From the NCBI RefSeq assembly GCF_000719865.1, contig NZ_JOID01000001.1:467199-531198 (forward strand): a stretch of 64,000 nucleotides of DNA. The letters run 5' to 3'. The notes under the pieces were generated by a model that worked only from the letters and a program-made list of their open reading frames with translations, was not told where the DNA came from and ran no database searches. Positions 42,227-53,154 of this stretch are shown here, piece by piece. How positions within the stretch are numbered: position 1 is the first letter of the stretch; the number at the start of each line of letters is the position of its first letter. The position numbers and the translations under genes are program-made. The stretch is from Streptomyces albus subsp. albus (GTDB taxonomy: Bacteria > Actinomycetota > Actinomycetes > Streptomycetales > Streptomycetaceae).

Positions 42227-44329
42227 TTAGGCGAGTTCCGGGGTTTCGCTCAACAGGCGCCGCGCGGCGGCCCGATGGACCCCGGCGGCCACCGGATCGC
42301 CGAGCCGGTCCAGGGTGTCCGCGGTCCGCAGCCGGATCCCCGCGGCCAGCCGCCGGTCACCGGCCCGGCGGGCCGCGGCCAGCGCCTCGGCCCCGGTCCG
42401 CAGCGACTCCTCGGGCCGACCGGCCCGCTCCTGCGTCCAGGCCAGCTCGCCCAGCGCGCGGGCGTACCCCGCGTCGTCCCGCAGCCTGCGGCAGCCCGCC
42501 GCCGCCGCGCGCCAGTCGCGCAGCGACTCCTCCCAGTCACCGGCGCGGCCGTGCACCGTGCCCAGGCGCCCGTAGAGCCGCGTCTCCGCGGCCAGGTCCC
42601 CGCGGGAGAGCCGCAAGGTCAGCGCCCGGCCGTACCAGTCGGCGGCGCGCTGCCAGTCCTCCAGCTCCTCGTACGCGGCGCCGAGCGACTCCAGGGCCCG
42701 GCCCGTCAGCGCCCGGTCCCCGGCCTCCCGCGCCGCCTCCAGAGCGGAGCGGTACCGGGCCACGGCGTCGCGGATCCGGCCGGCGGCGGCGTCCAGGTCC
42801 GCCAGGTTGACGTGCGCGGCGGCCTGTTCCGGGAGGAGCCCGTGCCGTTCGGCCGCCTCCAGGGCGAGCTGGTGCAGCGGATAGAGCTCCGGGGCGGCCG
42901 CCTCCTCGCCGCGGTGCGCGAGCAGCGCCCGGGCCAGGGCCGACAGCAGCCGCCGCGCCTGCGTCGCCGGCTCGCCCTCCTCGACGGCGAGCCGCACGGC
43001 GGTCCGCAGCACCGGCAGCCGGGTGTCCAGCCACTCCCCCGCCGCCGCCCGGGAGGGGAAGCGCAGCTCCCGCGGCAGCTTCTCCAGCCAGGCACGGGCG
43101 GCCGGCTCCTCGTCGCACTCGGCCTCGGCCCTGCAGGACCGCAGCTGCCGCACGAGACGCTCCAGCATCCGGGCCCGCGCGGTCCGTATCGCGGCGGGCT
43201 TCTCCCGCTCCCGCAGCACCGCCTCCAGCAGCGGAAAGAGGCAGCCCGGCAGGCGGTAGGCAGGACCGCCGGGGAGCCCGGGGGGCTCGTCGACGGGACG
43301 GAGCATCCCCCGGGCCGCCAGCTCGGCCAGCAGCGCCCGGGCGACGGAGAGCGGGCAGCCGGCCAGCGCGGAGGCGATCTGCGCGTCGGTGAATCCGGCG
43401 GGGGCCAGCGCCAGCAGCCGGATCAGCACGGCGGCGGCCGGCGGCAGGCCGCCGTACGCGAGCCGGAAGGCGCGGGCCACCGGCCGTATCAGCGGGCCGT
43501 CCCCGGAGACGGGGGCGGCCGCGCCGGGGTCCGAGCGCGCCGCGCGGTCCGCGCCGGAGGGCAGTCCGCGCATCCCCAGCACGGCGTCCGCGACGGAGGC
43601 GGTGGGACGGCCCGCCAGCCAGCCCCCGGCGAGCAGCAGCGCCGCCGGGCGGCCGCCGCACTCCTCGACGAGCGTCTGCGCGGCCTGGGGGTCGACGGTG
43701 ACGCGGGTGCGGCCCGCGTGGCGGGCGAGCAGCGCGACCGCCGCGGTGGTGCCGAGCCCGCCGAGGGTGCAGGGCCGGACGTCGGTAATGCCGGTCAGCG
43801 GTCCCTCGGAGACGGCGACCACCAGGCAGCCCGGGGTGTCGGGGATCAGCTCGTGCACCTGTCCGGGGTCGGCCGCGTCGTCCAGCAGCAGCAGGCAGCG
43901 GCGGCCGGCGAGGGCGGCGCGCACGGCCTCGGTGAGCTCGTCCTCGGCCGCTCCGGCGGGCGCGGAGCCGCCGAGCGCGCCGAGCAGATCGCGGGCCGCG
44001 TCCTCCGGGGGGACGGGGCGGCCGTCCGGCTCCGTCAGCCGGACCCGGTACAGCCCGCCCGGGTAGTCGCCGGCCACGGAGCGGGCCAGCTCCTCGGCCA
44101 GCGCCGTCCGGCCGGTCCCGGGGCGCCCCGCGACGAGCAGGACCCGGCTGCGGGCGGCCTTCCGGCCGGAGAGGGTGTCGAGGCCGGTCCGGCCGATGTC
44201 GGCGCGGAGTGCCTTCAGCTCCCGGTCGCGTCCGATGATCCCGCCCGCCGCCACCCCGGCCGGCCCGTCGGTGCCGACCGCCTGCTCCGTCACCGGCCAC
44301 GCTCCGTCCGTCCGCTCCACCAGGGGCAC
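42227..44329 (-). CDS. STAND-type NTPase with C-terminal tetratricopeptide repeats
   Basis: 700 residues. A short lead is followed by an NB-ARC-like NTPase: IIGRDRELKAL, Walker A VAGRPGTGRTALAEEL (a GxPGxGRT variant with Arg where Lys is usual), and Walker B CLLLLDDAADP. The central helical part (residues 280-450) has ATP-sensing/winged-helix character. From about residue 480 there are at least five TPR units (HVNLADLDAAAGRIRDAVAR, ALESLGAAYEELEDWQRAAD and so on). It resembles AfsR-type proteins without the SARP DNA-binding domain, so it is more likely a signalling or scaffold ATPase. Partner unknown. GTG start, weak ribosome site. Confidence 0.85.
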   Translation of the reverse strand: MPLVERTDGAWPVTEQAVGTDGPAGVAAGGIIGRDRELKALRADIGRTGLDTLSGRKAARSRVLLVAGRPGTGRTALAEELARSVAGDYPGGLYRVRLTEPDGRPVPPEDAARDLLGALGGSAPAGAAEDELTEAVRAALAGRRCLLLLDDAADPGQVHELIPDTPGCLVVAVSEGPLTGITDVRPCTLGGLGTTAAVALLARHAGRTRVTVDPQAAQTLVEECGGRPAALLLAGGWLAGRPTASVADAVLGMRGLPSGADRAARSDPGAAAPVSGDGPLIRPVARAFRLAYGGLPPAAAVLIRLLALAPAGFTDAQIASALAGCPLSVARALLAELAARGMLRPVDEPPGLPGGPAYRLPGCLFPLLEAVLREREKPAAIRTARARMLERLVRQLRSCRAEAECDEEPAARAWLEKLPRELRFPSRAAAGEWLDTRLPVLRTAVRLAVEEGEPATQARRLLSALARALLAHRGEEAAAPELYPLHQLALEAAERHGLLPEQAAAHVNLADLDAAAGRIRDAVARYRSALEAAREAGDRALTGRALESLGAAYEELEDWQRAADWYGRALTLRLSRGDLAAETRLYGRLGTVHGRAGDWEESLRDWRAAAAGCRRLRDDAGYARALGELAWTQERAGRPEESLRTGAEALAAARRAGDRRLAAGIRLRTADTLDRLGDPVAAGVHRAAARRLLSETPELA

Positions 44330-44702
44330 ACCGAGGGTAGTTCACCGCGGGCGGTGGTCCCGCCGCTCCGGGTCACTGGGTGGGGAACGGATGAACGGGC
44401 CCCGGCGGAGGGGACCACCGGACGCCCGAGGTCCGTGACCGGGAGCCGCCGGCAGTCCGTGTCCCGGCACGTTCCGGGCCGTTCCGGAGGGAGTCCCGGA
44501 TGGTTCCGGGGGTCCGGGGTCCCGGACGGTCACGAGCGGAGGGCCCCACGGGACGGGCGTGCCGTCCGGGAGCGGCCGCCCCGGGGCGCGGGAGACCCCG
44601 GAAGAACCGGCAGGGCCCTGGCAGCCGGGGGCCCCGCGGCCGGGGAACCGGGCCCGGGGAGAAGGAGGCCCGGGGAGAGGGCGGTCCGGGGAGAGGGCGG
44701 GG
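44330..44702. other. Intergenic region with 16-bp direct repeats
   Basis: About 370 bases without a gene. CCGGGGAGAGGGCGG occurs at 44670-44684 and again at 44686-44700, directly before the NUDIX stop codon, with a partial third copy at about 44653. The rest is G+C-rich spacer. Confidence 0.55.
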
Positions 44703-45335
44703 TCAGGAGAACGGCCGGGCCGGCCACGGGGCCTCGGCCGGACGCAGCGTCTCCGGGCCGCCGGAGGCCCGCGCCGCCGTCAGCGCGAGCACGCCGACCA
44801 CCAGGCAGTTGTTGTGCAGCTCCCCCGCCAGCACCCCCCGGACGAGGTCCGCCAGCGGCACCCGGGCCAGCTCCATGTCGGCCTCCTCCTCGGAGACTTC
44901 GAAGCGTTCGCCCTCCACCGCGGAGATCTCCCGGGCGAGGAAGATCCGCACCGCCTCGTCGCAGCCGCCGGGCGAGGTGTAGACGTCCGTGAGGACCCGC
45001 CAGTCCTCCGCCTTGACGTGGGCTTCCTCGTACAGCTCCCGCTGGGCGGCGTGCAGCGGGTTCTCCCCGGGCACGTCGAGGAGACCGGCCGGGATCTCCC
45101 AGAGCTTCTGCCGCACCGGGTGCCGGTACTGGCGCAGCAGCAGGACCCGGTCCTGCTCGTCGAGGGCGAGGACCGCCACCGAGCCGGGGTGCGTCTGGTA
45201 GTCGCGGCGGGCGGTGCTGCCGCCCGGCATGACGACCTCGTCCGTGCGGACTCCGGTCTTGTTGCCGGTGAACGGGGTCTCGGTGGCGGTGACCCGCCAC
45301 TCCTCCGGGGTGTCCCGGATCTCGGGGGTGCCCAT
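44703..45335 (-). CDS. NUDIX hydrolase (ADP-ribose pyrophosphatase type)
   Basis: 210 residues. The Nudix box is GLLDVPGENPLHAAQRELYE followed by EAHV, with one extra residue before the first Glu and His where the last Gly usually stands, a form common in actinobacterial ADP-ribose pyrophosphatases. LRQYRHPVRQKLWEIPAG precedes it and TDVYTSPGGCDEAVRIFLAR follows, typical of that group. It would hydrolyse ADP-ribose or a related nucleoside diphosphate sugar. 84 bases downstream of pyrG on the same strand. Confidence 0.9.
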   Translation of the reverse strand: MGTPEIRDTPEEWRVTATETPFTGNKTGVRTDEVVMPGGSTARRDYQTHPGSVAVLALDEQDRVLLLRQYRHPVRQKLWEIPAGLLDVPGENPLHAAQRELYEEAHVKAEDWRVLTDVYTSPGGCDEAVRIFLAREISAVEGERFEVSEEEADMELARVPLADLVRGVLAGELHNNCLVVGVLALTAARASGGPETLRPAEAPWPARPFS

Positions 45336-45419
45336 GCGCTGTTCCGCGTCCTTCCGTCGTGCCGTCGCCGGGGGGCCGGACCGTCAACACCGGCCCCCCG
45401 GCAACCGTATCGCCCGTCG

Positions 45420-47462
<2,043 letters not shown>

Positions 47463-49265
47463 GTGGCCGGGCGCATCGAGGACTACGCACTCATCGGCGA
47501 TATGCAGACCGCCGCCCTCGTCTGCCGGGACGGGACAGCAGACTGGCTGTGCCTCCCCCGCTTCGACTCCCATGCCATCTTCGCCGGTCTCCTCGGGACG
47601 GACGAACACGGCTTCTGGCGGCTGGGACCGGCCCACGCGCAGGACGCCGAGCCCCCGGCGGCCGACCGCCGGCGCTACCGCGGCGACTCGCTGGTGCTGG
47701 AGTCGGAGTGGGACACTCCGCGCGGCACGGTGAGAGTGATCGATTTCATGCCGCCGCGTGACGGCGCCCCGCAGCTGATCCGCATCGTGGAGGGCGTCAG
47801 CGGCCGGGTGCGGATGCGGTCCGCGCTGCGGATGCGGTTCTCCTACGGCTGGGTCGTGCCGTGGGTGCACAAGGTGGACGACCGCACGGTCGCGGTCGCC
47901 GGCCCGGACTCGGTGTGGCTGGACTCGCCCGTGCCGACGTACGGCGAGGACCTCACCACCTACGCGGACTTCACCATCTCGCCGGGCGAGCGGATCGCGT
48001 TCACCATCAGCTGGCAACCCTCACACAAGGAGCCCCCGCCGCTGCCGGAGCCCGAGACCTCCCTGGAGGCGACCGAGGACTTCTGGCGCGAGTGGGTGGC
48101 CCAGTGCACCTACCACGGCCCGTACCGGGACGCCGTGGTCCGCTCGCTGATCACCCTCAAGGCGCTGACGTACGGCCCGACCGGCGGCATCGTCGCCGCG
48201 CCCACCACCTCTCTCCCGGAGGACGTCGGCGGCAGCCGCAACTGGGACTACCGCTTCACCTGGCTGCGGGACGCCGCGATCACCCTCTCCTCGCTGCTGC
48301 GCACCGGCTACCGCGAGGAGGCCCGCGCCTGGCGGGAGTGGCTGCTGCGCGCCGTCGCCGGCGACCCGGAGAACCTGCAGATCATGTACGGCATCGCGGG
48401 CGAGCGCGAGCTGGGCGAGACCGAGCTGACCTGGCTGCCCGGCTACGAGAACTCCCAGCCGGTGCGGGTCGGCAACGGCGCCGCGGGCCAGCTCCAGCTC
48501 GACGTCTACGGCGAGGTCACCGAGGCCCTGCACCTGGCCCATATGACCGGCCTGGCCCGCAACGACTACGCCAGCCTGCTCCAGATCAAGCTGATCAGCT
48601 ATCTGGAGGATCACTGGGACGAGCCGGACGAGGGTATCTGGGAGGTCCGCGGTCCGCGCCGGCACTTCGTGCACTCCAAGGTGATGGCGTGGGTCGCCGT
48701 CGACCGCACGGTGAAGCTGATCGAGTCGGGCGACGTGGACGGCCCGCTGGACCGCTGGCGCGATCTGCGCGACGAGATCCACCGCACCGTCTGCGAGAAG
48801 GGCTACGACAAGGAGCGGAACACCTTCACCCAGTCCTACGGCTCGCGGGAGCTGGACGCCTCGCTGCTGCTGATCCCGCAGATGGGCTTCCTGCCGCCGG
48901 ACGACAAGCGGGTCATAGGCACCATCGAGGCGATCCAGCGGGAGCTGTCGACCTCGGACGGTTTCGTGCTCCGCTACCCGACCGAGGGCGAGGAGGCGGG
49001 GGTGGACGGCCTGGAGGGCGACGAGGGCGCGTTCCTGGCCTGCTCGTTCTGGCTGGCCGACGATCTGGCGATGATCGGCCGGGTCGAGGAGGCCCGCAAG
49101 CTGTTCGAGAAGCTGCTGGGGCTCCGCAACGACCTCGGCCTGCTCGCGGAGGAGTGGGACCCGCGGCTCCAGCGCCAGGTGGGCAACTTCCCGCAGGCGT
49201 TCAGCCACGTTCCGCTGATCGACACCGCGCTGCGGCTGACGGCCTCCGGGGCGTACGGGGCCTGA
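47463..49265 (+). CDS. Glycoside hydrolase family 15 protein (glucoamylase/trehalase-like)
   Basis: 600 residues. An N-terminal beta domain (RIEDYALIGDMQTAALVCRD) is followed by the (alpha/alpha)6 barrel with RNWDYRFTWLRDAAITLSSL and the C-terminal LLAEEWDPRLQRQVGNFPQA that carries a likely catalytic carboxylate. There is no signal peptide, so the substrate is internal. Actinobacterial GH15 enzymes of this kind have been shown to cleave trehalose in some species, and alpha-glucans elsewhere; which applies here is open. GTG at 47463 is preferred since GGAG lies six bases before it; an ATG at 47457 is too near that site. Confidence 0.9.
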   Translation: MAGRIEDYALIGDMQTAALVCRDGTADWLCLPRFDSHAIFAGLLGTDEHGFWRLGPAHAQDAEPPAADRRRYRGDSLVLESEWDTPRGTVRVIDFMPPRDGAPQLIRIVEGVSGRVRMRSALRMRFSYGWVVPWVHKVDDRTVAVAGPDSVWLDSPVPTYGEDLTTYADFTISPGERIAFTISWQPSHKEPPPLPEPETSLEATEDFWREWVAQCTYHGPYRDAVVRSLITLKALTYGPTGGIVAAPTTSLPEDVGGSRNWDYRFTWLRDAAITLSSLLRTGYREEARAWREWLLRAVAGDPENLQIMYGIAGERELGETELTWLPGYENSQPVRVGNGAAGQLQLDVYGEVTEALHLAHMTGLARNDYASLLQIKLISYLEDHWDEPDEGIWEVRGPRRHFVHSKVMAWVAVDRTVKLIESGDVDGPLDRWRDLRDEIHRTVCEKGYDKERNTFTQSYGSRELDASLLLIPQMGFLPPDDKRVIGTIEAIQRELSTSDGFVLRYPTEGEEAGVDGLEGDEGAFLACSFWLADDLAMIGRVEEARKLFEKLLGLRNDLGLLAEEWDPRLQRQVGNFPQAFSHVPLIDTALRLTASGAYGA

Positions 49266-49284
49266 TCCCCCGCCCGCGCACCAC

Positions 49285-49318
49285 CGGGCCCCGGCGGACG
49301 ACTGTCCGCCGGGGCCCG
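49285..49318. terminator. Bidirectional hairpin terminator
   Basis: Perfect 15-bp arms (49285-49299, 49304-49318) with a 4-base loop GACT, 20 bases after the GH15 stop and about 95 bases beyond the GH16 stop, between convergent genes. Confidence 0.8.
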
Positions 49319-49413
49319 CGGTCTTCCCGGCCCGCCCGCCCCTCCCTGACACGAGGGGGGACCGGCCGCTCACGGGGTACCGAGAAGCCCTCCGCCGCTG
49401 ATGGCGGCGGCGC

Positions 49414-50361
49414 TCACCCGCTCTGCTGGACGGAGACGTAGTCGACGACCATGGGCACCCCGGGCCGGGTGGCGTCGGTGGGGGTGGCGTGGCCCGCGAC
49501 GCCGTCGGGGAAGGCGCCGCCCATGGCCACGTTGAGCAGCACGAAGTGGCCGTGGTGGGTGGCATTGGCCCACGTGGTGGCGTCCAGGTCCGCCGAGCTC
49601 ACCGTGTGGTACTGCTGCCCGTCGACGTACCAGCGCAAGTGCTCGGTGGAGCCGGTCCGGTCGAGCTCCAGGGCGAAGGTGTGGAAGCCGGACTGGCAGC
49701 TGGCGCCGGGGCAGGTGGTGGAGCCGCCGCGGCCGTCGTACTCGTTGCAGGGGCCGCCGGGCGCCGTGCCGCAGTGGAGCACGCCCCACACGGTGTTGCG
49801 GCCGTTGACGTTCTCCATGATGTCGAACTCGCCGATGCCCGGCCAGTTCCAGTAGTCGCCGCGGAAGTCCGCGCCCAGGGTCCAGAAGGCCGGCCAGTAG
49901 CCGAGCGCCTCCTCACCCGTGATGTCGGGCATCCGGATGCGCGCCTCGATGCGCATCGTGCCGCCCTCGGGGGCCGCGAAGTCGGTCCGCCGGGTCTCGA
50001 TCCGGGCCGAGGTCCACTTCCCGGAGCCGTCCTTGAGCGGGGTGATCCGCAGATTGCCCTCGCCGTCCTGGCTGACATTGGCCGGATCGTCGGTGTACGT
50101 CTGGGTCTCTCCGGTGCCCCAGTTGGCCGGGCCGCCCGGGTAGGAGGTGCCGGTGTCGATGATCCAGTCCGAGTCCGGCGGGAGCGCGCCCGCCGGTCCG
50201 TCGAAGTCCGCGCGCCAGACCTCCTGGAGGGCGCCGGCGCGGGGTCCGTTGTCGCCGGCGGGTGCGTCCGCCGGGGGTCCGGCCCAGGCCGTGGGCAGGA
50301 TCATCGCGGCGCCCGCGACGAGTCCGGCCACGGCCGCGGCCAGCGTAATCTTCTTGCTCAT
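49414..50361 (-). CDS. Secreted GH16 endo-beta-glucanase
   Basis: 315 residues. The signal peptide MSKKITLAAAVAGLVAGAAM ends near ALA/WAG at residue ~27. The GH16 jelly-roll follows with the catalytic motif GEFDIMEN (two Glu around Asp), plus conserved WPAFWTLG and HTFALELDR. No carbohydrate-binding module is present. Likely substrates are beta-1,3 or mixed-linkage glucans such as laminarin. ATG at 50361 with GGAGAG upstream. A perfect palindrome 40 bases upstream, next to a divergent LacI gene, suggests substrate-induced expression. Confidence 0.93.
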   Translation of the reverse strand: MSKKITLAAAVAGLVAGAAMILPTAWAGPPADAPAGDNGPRAGALQEVWRADFDGPAGALPPDSDWIIDTGTSYPGGPANWGTGETQTYTDDPANVSQDGEGNLRITPLKDGSGKWTSARIETRRTDFAAPEGGTMRIEARIRMPDITGEEALGYWPAFWTLGADFRGDYWNWPGIGEFDIMENVNGRNTVWGVLHCGTAPGGPCNEYDGRGGSTTCPGASCQSGFHTFALELDRTGSTEHLRWYVDGQQYHTVSSADLDATTWANATHHGHFVLLNVAMGGAFPDGVAGHATPTDATRPGVPMVVDYVSVQQSG

Positions 50362-50400
50362 GGGTCCGCTCTCCTCGCATGGTGGGGGTCGAGGGGCTTT

Positions 50401-50416
50401 TTGAGAGCGCTCTCAA
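50401..50416. promoter_or_regulatory. LacI-type operator between the GH16 and LacI genes
   Basis: TTGAGAGCGCTCTCAA, a perfect 16-bp palindrome. The AGAGCGCTCT core is typical of Streptomyces LacI-family regulators of sugar use (compare the CebR box with GGGAGCGCTCCC). It is 40 bases from the GH16 start and 70 from the LacI start, so it can control both. Confidence 0.8.
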
Positions 50417-50485
50417 GCCATGCGGAAGACAGTGCCGATCTCAGGCGGTAGCGTCAAGTCTCCGCGAGAAAAAGAGGAGTTGAAG

Positions 50486-51502
50486 GTGGCCGATACCCGT
50501 CCCACACTGGAGGCCGTCGCCGCGCACGCCGGAGTGTCCCGGGCCACCGTCTCGCGGGTGGTCAACGGCAGTACCGGCGTCCGCGCGGCCGTACGGGACC
50601 GGGTGGAGCGGGCGGTCGCGGATCTCGGTTACATCCCGAACAGCGCCGCGCGCTCGCTCGTCACCCGGCGTACCGGGGCGGTCGCCGTGATCGTCGCCGA
50701 ACCGGAGCGGCGGGTGTTCGCCGATCCCTTCTTCGCCCAGCAGCTGCGCGGCATCAGCCGCGAACTGGCCGCGCACGACACTCAGTTGGTGCTGATGCTG
50801 GTGGAACGGCAGGAGGACTACGACCGGATCGGCCGCTACCTCGCCGGCGGCCACGTCGACGGCACCCTGATGTTCTCCCTGCACCGCGACGATCCGCTGC
50901 CCGCGATGGCCGCCGCCTCGGGCCTGCCCGCGGTCTTCGGCGGCCGCCCCGGCTGGCCGGGCGCGGAGGACGACCCCGGGCTGCTGTACGTGGACACCGA
51001 CAACCGCGACGGCGCCCGGCAGGCCGTCCGGCATCTGCGGGACCGCGGCCGGAGACGGATCGCCGTCATCACCGGCCCGCTCGACCAGACCTCGGCGGCC
51101 GACCGCCTGGAAGGCTACCGGGACGCCCTCGGCGGCACCGGAGACGTCGCCCGGGGGGACTTCACCGCCGAGGGCGGCGAGCGCGCCATGCTCGAACTCC
51201 TGGACCGCTGCCCCGGCCTGGACGCCGTCTTCGCCTCCTCCGATCTGATGGCCACCGGCGCCCTGCGCGCCCTGCGCGCCCGCGGCCTGCGGGTGCCGGA
51301 GGACGTCGCCGTCGTCGGGTACGACGACATGGAGGCCGCGAGCTGGTCGGATCCGCCGCTCACCACGGTCCGCCAGGAGGTGGAGGAGATGGGGCGCCTG
51401 ATGGCCGGCCTGCTGCTGCGCCGGCTCGGCGTCGCCCGGCCGCGCGAGGACCTGGCGCCGGTGATCACCCGGGCGCGGCTGATCGTCCGCGCCTCGACCT
51501 GA
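50486..51502 (+). CDS. LacI-family transcriptional repressor
   Basis: 338 residues. Helix-turn-helix and hinge helix at residues 5-55 (LEAVAAHAGVSRATVSRVVN, then NSAARSLVTRRTG), followed by the periplasmic-binding-protein-like sensor domain (residues 60-335) with VAVVGYDDMEAASWSDPPLT. It probably senses an oligosaccharide released by the divergent GH16 glucanase and represses it and itself through the 16-bp palindrome. GTG at 50486 is chosen because GAGGAG lies at the correct spacing and the HTH then starts at the normal distance. Its 3' end overlaps the convergent glycosyltransferase by 38 bases. Confidence 0.93.
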   Translation: MADTRPTLEAVAAHAGVSRATVSRVVNGSTGVRAAVRDRVERAVADLGYIPNSAARSLVTRRTGAVAVIVAEPERRVFADPFFAQQLRGISRELAAHDTQLVLMLVERQEDYDRIGRYLAGGHVDGTLMFSLHRDDPLPAMAAASGLPAVFGGRPGWPGAEDDPGLLYVDTDNRDGARQAVRHLRDRGRRRIAVITGPLDQTSAADRLEGYRDALGGTGDVARGDFTAEGGERAMLELLDRCPGLDAVFASSDLMATGALRALRARGLRVPEDVAVVGYDDMEAASWSDPPLTTVRQEVEEMGRLMAGLLLRRLGVARPREDLAPVITRARLIVRAST

Positions 51503-52682
51503 CCGGCCGGCCGGCGAGCTCGTCGTACACGCTCAGCACCTGCGCCACCGTGTCCTCCGCCGTGGGCCACCGCGCGGCACATGCCCGCCCCGCCGCGCGC
51601 AGCCGCGCGCGCCGTGCCGGGTCAGCGAGCAGCCCGCCGACGGCCTCCGCGAGGGCCCGGGGATCGCCGTACGGGACGAACTCCGCCGCGTCACCGGCGA
51701 GATCGCGCACCGCGCCGGACTCCGCCGCGACCAGCGGCACCCCCGCCCGCAGCGCCTCCCGGACGAGCGGCAGCGGTGCCTCCCGGCGGCCCGGCAGCAG
51801 CAGGACGTCGGCGGCGGCGACCAGCTCCGCCATGTCGGACCGGTGGCCGAGCAGCCGCACCGGCAGGTCCTCGAAGTCGATCCGCCGCTGCAGCGCCCTC
51901 CGGGCGGGCCCGTCCCCGGCGACGAGCAGCAGCGGCCGCGGGCCCCGGACGCTCCACGCCCGGGCGGCGTCCAGCAGCGGCCGCATCCCCGCACCGGGGG
52001 CGAGGCGGCCGGCCGCGAGCAGCAGCGGCCGCCCCCGCGCTCCGAGAGCGGCCCGCCGGACGGCGCGCGCGTCGCGCGCCCCGGAGCGGGCCGTGCCACC
52101 GCCGCCGCTGGAGCCGGAGCCGCCGGAGCCACTGGAGCGGCCCTCCCCGGGCGGGGGCGGCAGTGGCGGCGGCGTGACGGACACCAGCCGGGCGTCCCGC
52201 GCCCCGCGTCGCCGGGCCCGGTCGACGATCTCGGTGCTCGCGCCGAGCACGACCGCGGCCGCCCGGGCCGCGCGGCGCTCCATCAGCCGCACGAGGCCCG
52301 CCCGCACCCCTTCCGCGTACGCCCCGCGGTGCCAGGTGACGACCAGCGGTGCGGAACCGCGGCCGAGTGCGAGGGAGACCCGGAACGCGGCGCGCAGCCC
52401 GTGCGCGTGGACGACGTCCGCCCCGGCGCACACGGCGCGCAGCACGGCAACCGCGGCCGGGTCCGCGCCGAGCGCGGTGGCGGCGTAGTGCGCTCCGGAG
52501 CCGGTGAAGTCGTGGGTCCGCTCGGCGCAGCGGGGGGCGCAGACGGTGACCCGCACGCCCCGGGCCACCAGTCCGGCGGCCAGTGCGCGCACCTGCGCGC
52601 CGCCGCCGGAGCGGCCGTTCCCGAGCACGTGGACGGCGTGCAGCCCCGGCTCCCGGCGCGGCGGTACGGGTGTGCTGCTCAC
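51465..52682 (-). CDS. GT4-family glycosyltransferase
   Basis: 405 residues. GT-B fold with the N-terminal glycine-rich loop VLGNGRSGGGAQVRALAAGL and the donor-side LLLAAGRLAPGAGMRPLLDA, VRLLGHRSDMAELVAAADVL and REAPLPLVREALRAGVPLVA. A Gly/Ser-rich insertion lies near residues 195-220. The acceptor is unknown; the next gene upstream encodes a polyprenyl-phosphate sugar transferase homologue, so a lipid-linked glycan is a fair guess. GTG at 52682 with AGGAG eleven bases upstream. Its end overlaps the convergent LacI gene by 38 bases. Confidence 0.87.
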   Translation of the reverse strand: MSSTPVPPRREPGLHAVHVLGNGRSGGGAQVRALAAGLVARGVRVTVCAPRCAERTHDFTGSGAHYAATALGADPAAVAVLRAVCAGADVVHAHGLRAAFRVSLALGRGSAPLVVTWHRGAYAEGVRAGLVRLMERRAARAAAVVLGASTEIVDRARRRGARDARLVSVTPPPLPPPPGEGRSSGSGGSGSSGGGGTARSGARDARAVRRAALGARGRPLLLAAGRLAPGAGMRPLLDAARAWSVRGPRPLLLVAGDGPARRALQRRIDFEDLPVRLLGHRSDMAELVAAADVLLLPGRREAPLPLVREALRAGVPLVAAESGAVRDLAGDAAEFVPYGDPRALAEAVGGLLADPARRARLRAAGRACAARWPTAEDTVAQVLSVYDELAGRPVRSRRGRSAAPG

Positions 52683-53154
52683 TTCGGGGTGAACTCCTGA
52701 GGTGTCCCGGGTCGGGTCGGGTCGGGTCGCGTCGTTCGGGTCGGGTCGCGTCGTTCGGGCCGGTGCAGGCCGGGTCGTTCGTCGGGTCGGATCGTTCGGG
52801 CCGGGCCGGACCGGACCGAGTTGAGTGGGGTCGGACCGAGTGGGGACCGATCCGGTCCCGCTCCGTCTCACCCGTCCCTGTGATCCGGTCCCGTCCGATC
52901 CGGTCGGGTGGCCCGGGGCCGCGGGCCGCGGCGGCCGTGGAACGGGCGGCGGCCCGTCGCCGCCTCTCCGGCGGCGGGCGGACCGCCGGAGTCCCCAGCC
53001 CGCCCCGCACCGCCGGACCCGCTACAGCTTGCGCCGCACCCGGACCGGCCCGGAAGCACCCGGACCCACCGGGCCGGTGCAAGACGCGCCCCAGGATGCC
53101 AGGCCCCCTCCGGCGACCGGCAGCCGCCCCGACTGCCGCCGCCCGAGCGCCCGT
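52683..53154. other. Intergenic region with GGGTC-type repeats
   Basis: About 470 bases. The left half (to about 52920) is made of irregular GGGTC / TCGTTCGGG repeats, and the rest is Pro/Gly-like spacer without a supported gene. It must carry any separate promoter for the glycosyltransferase. Confidence 0.5.
52709..52920. repeat. Degenerate (GGGTC)n repeat with a perfect 19-bp tandem duplication
   Basis: TCGGGTCGCGTCGTTCGGG occurs at 52722-52740 and again at once at 52741-52759. Around it run GGGTC units and TCGTTCG(T/G) words, decaying to the right into CCGGTC words. The G-runs could form unusual secondary structure. No coding potential. Confidence 0.75.
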
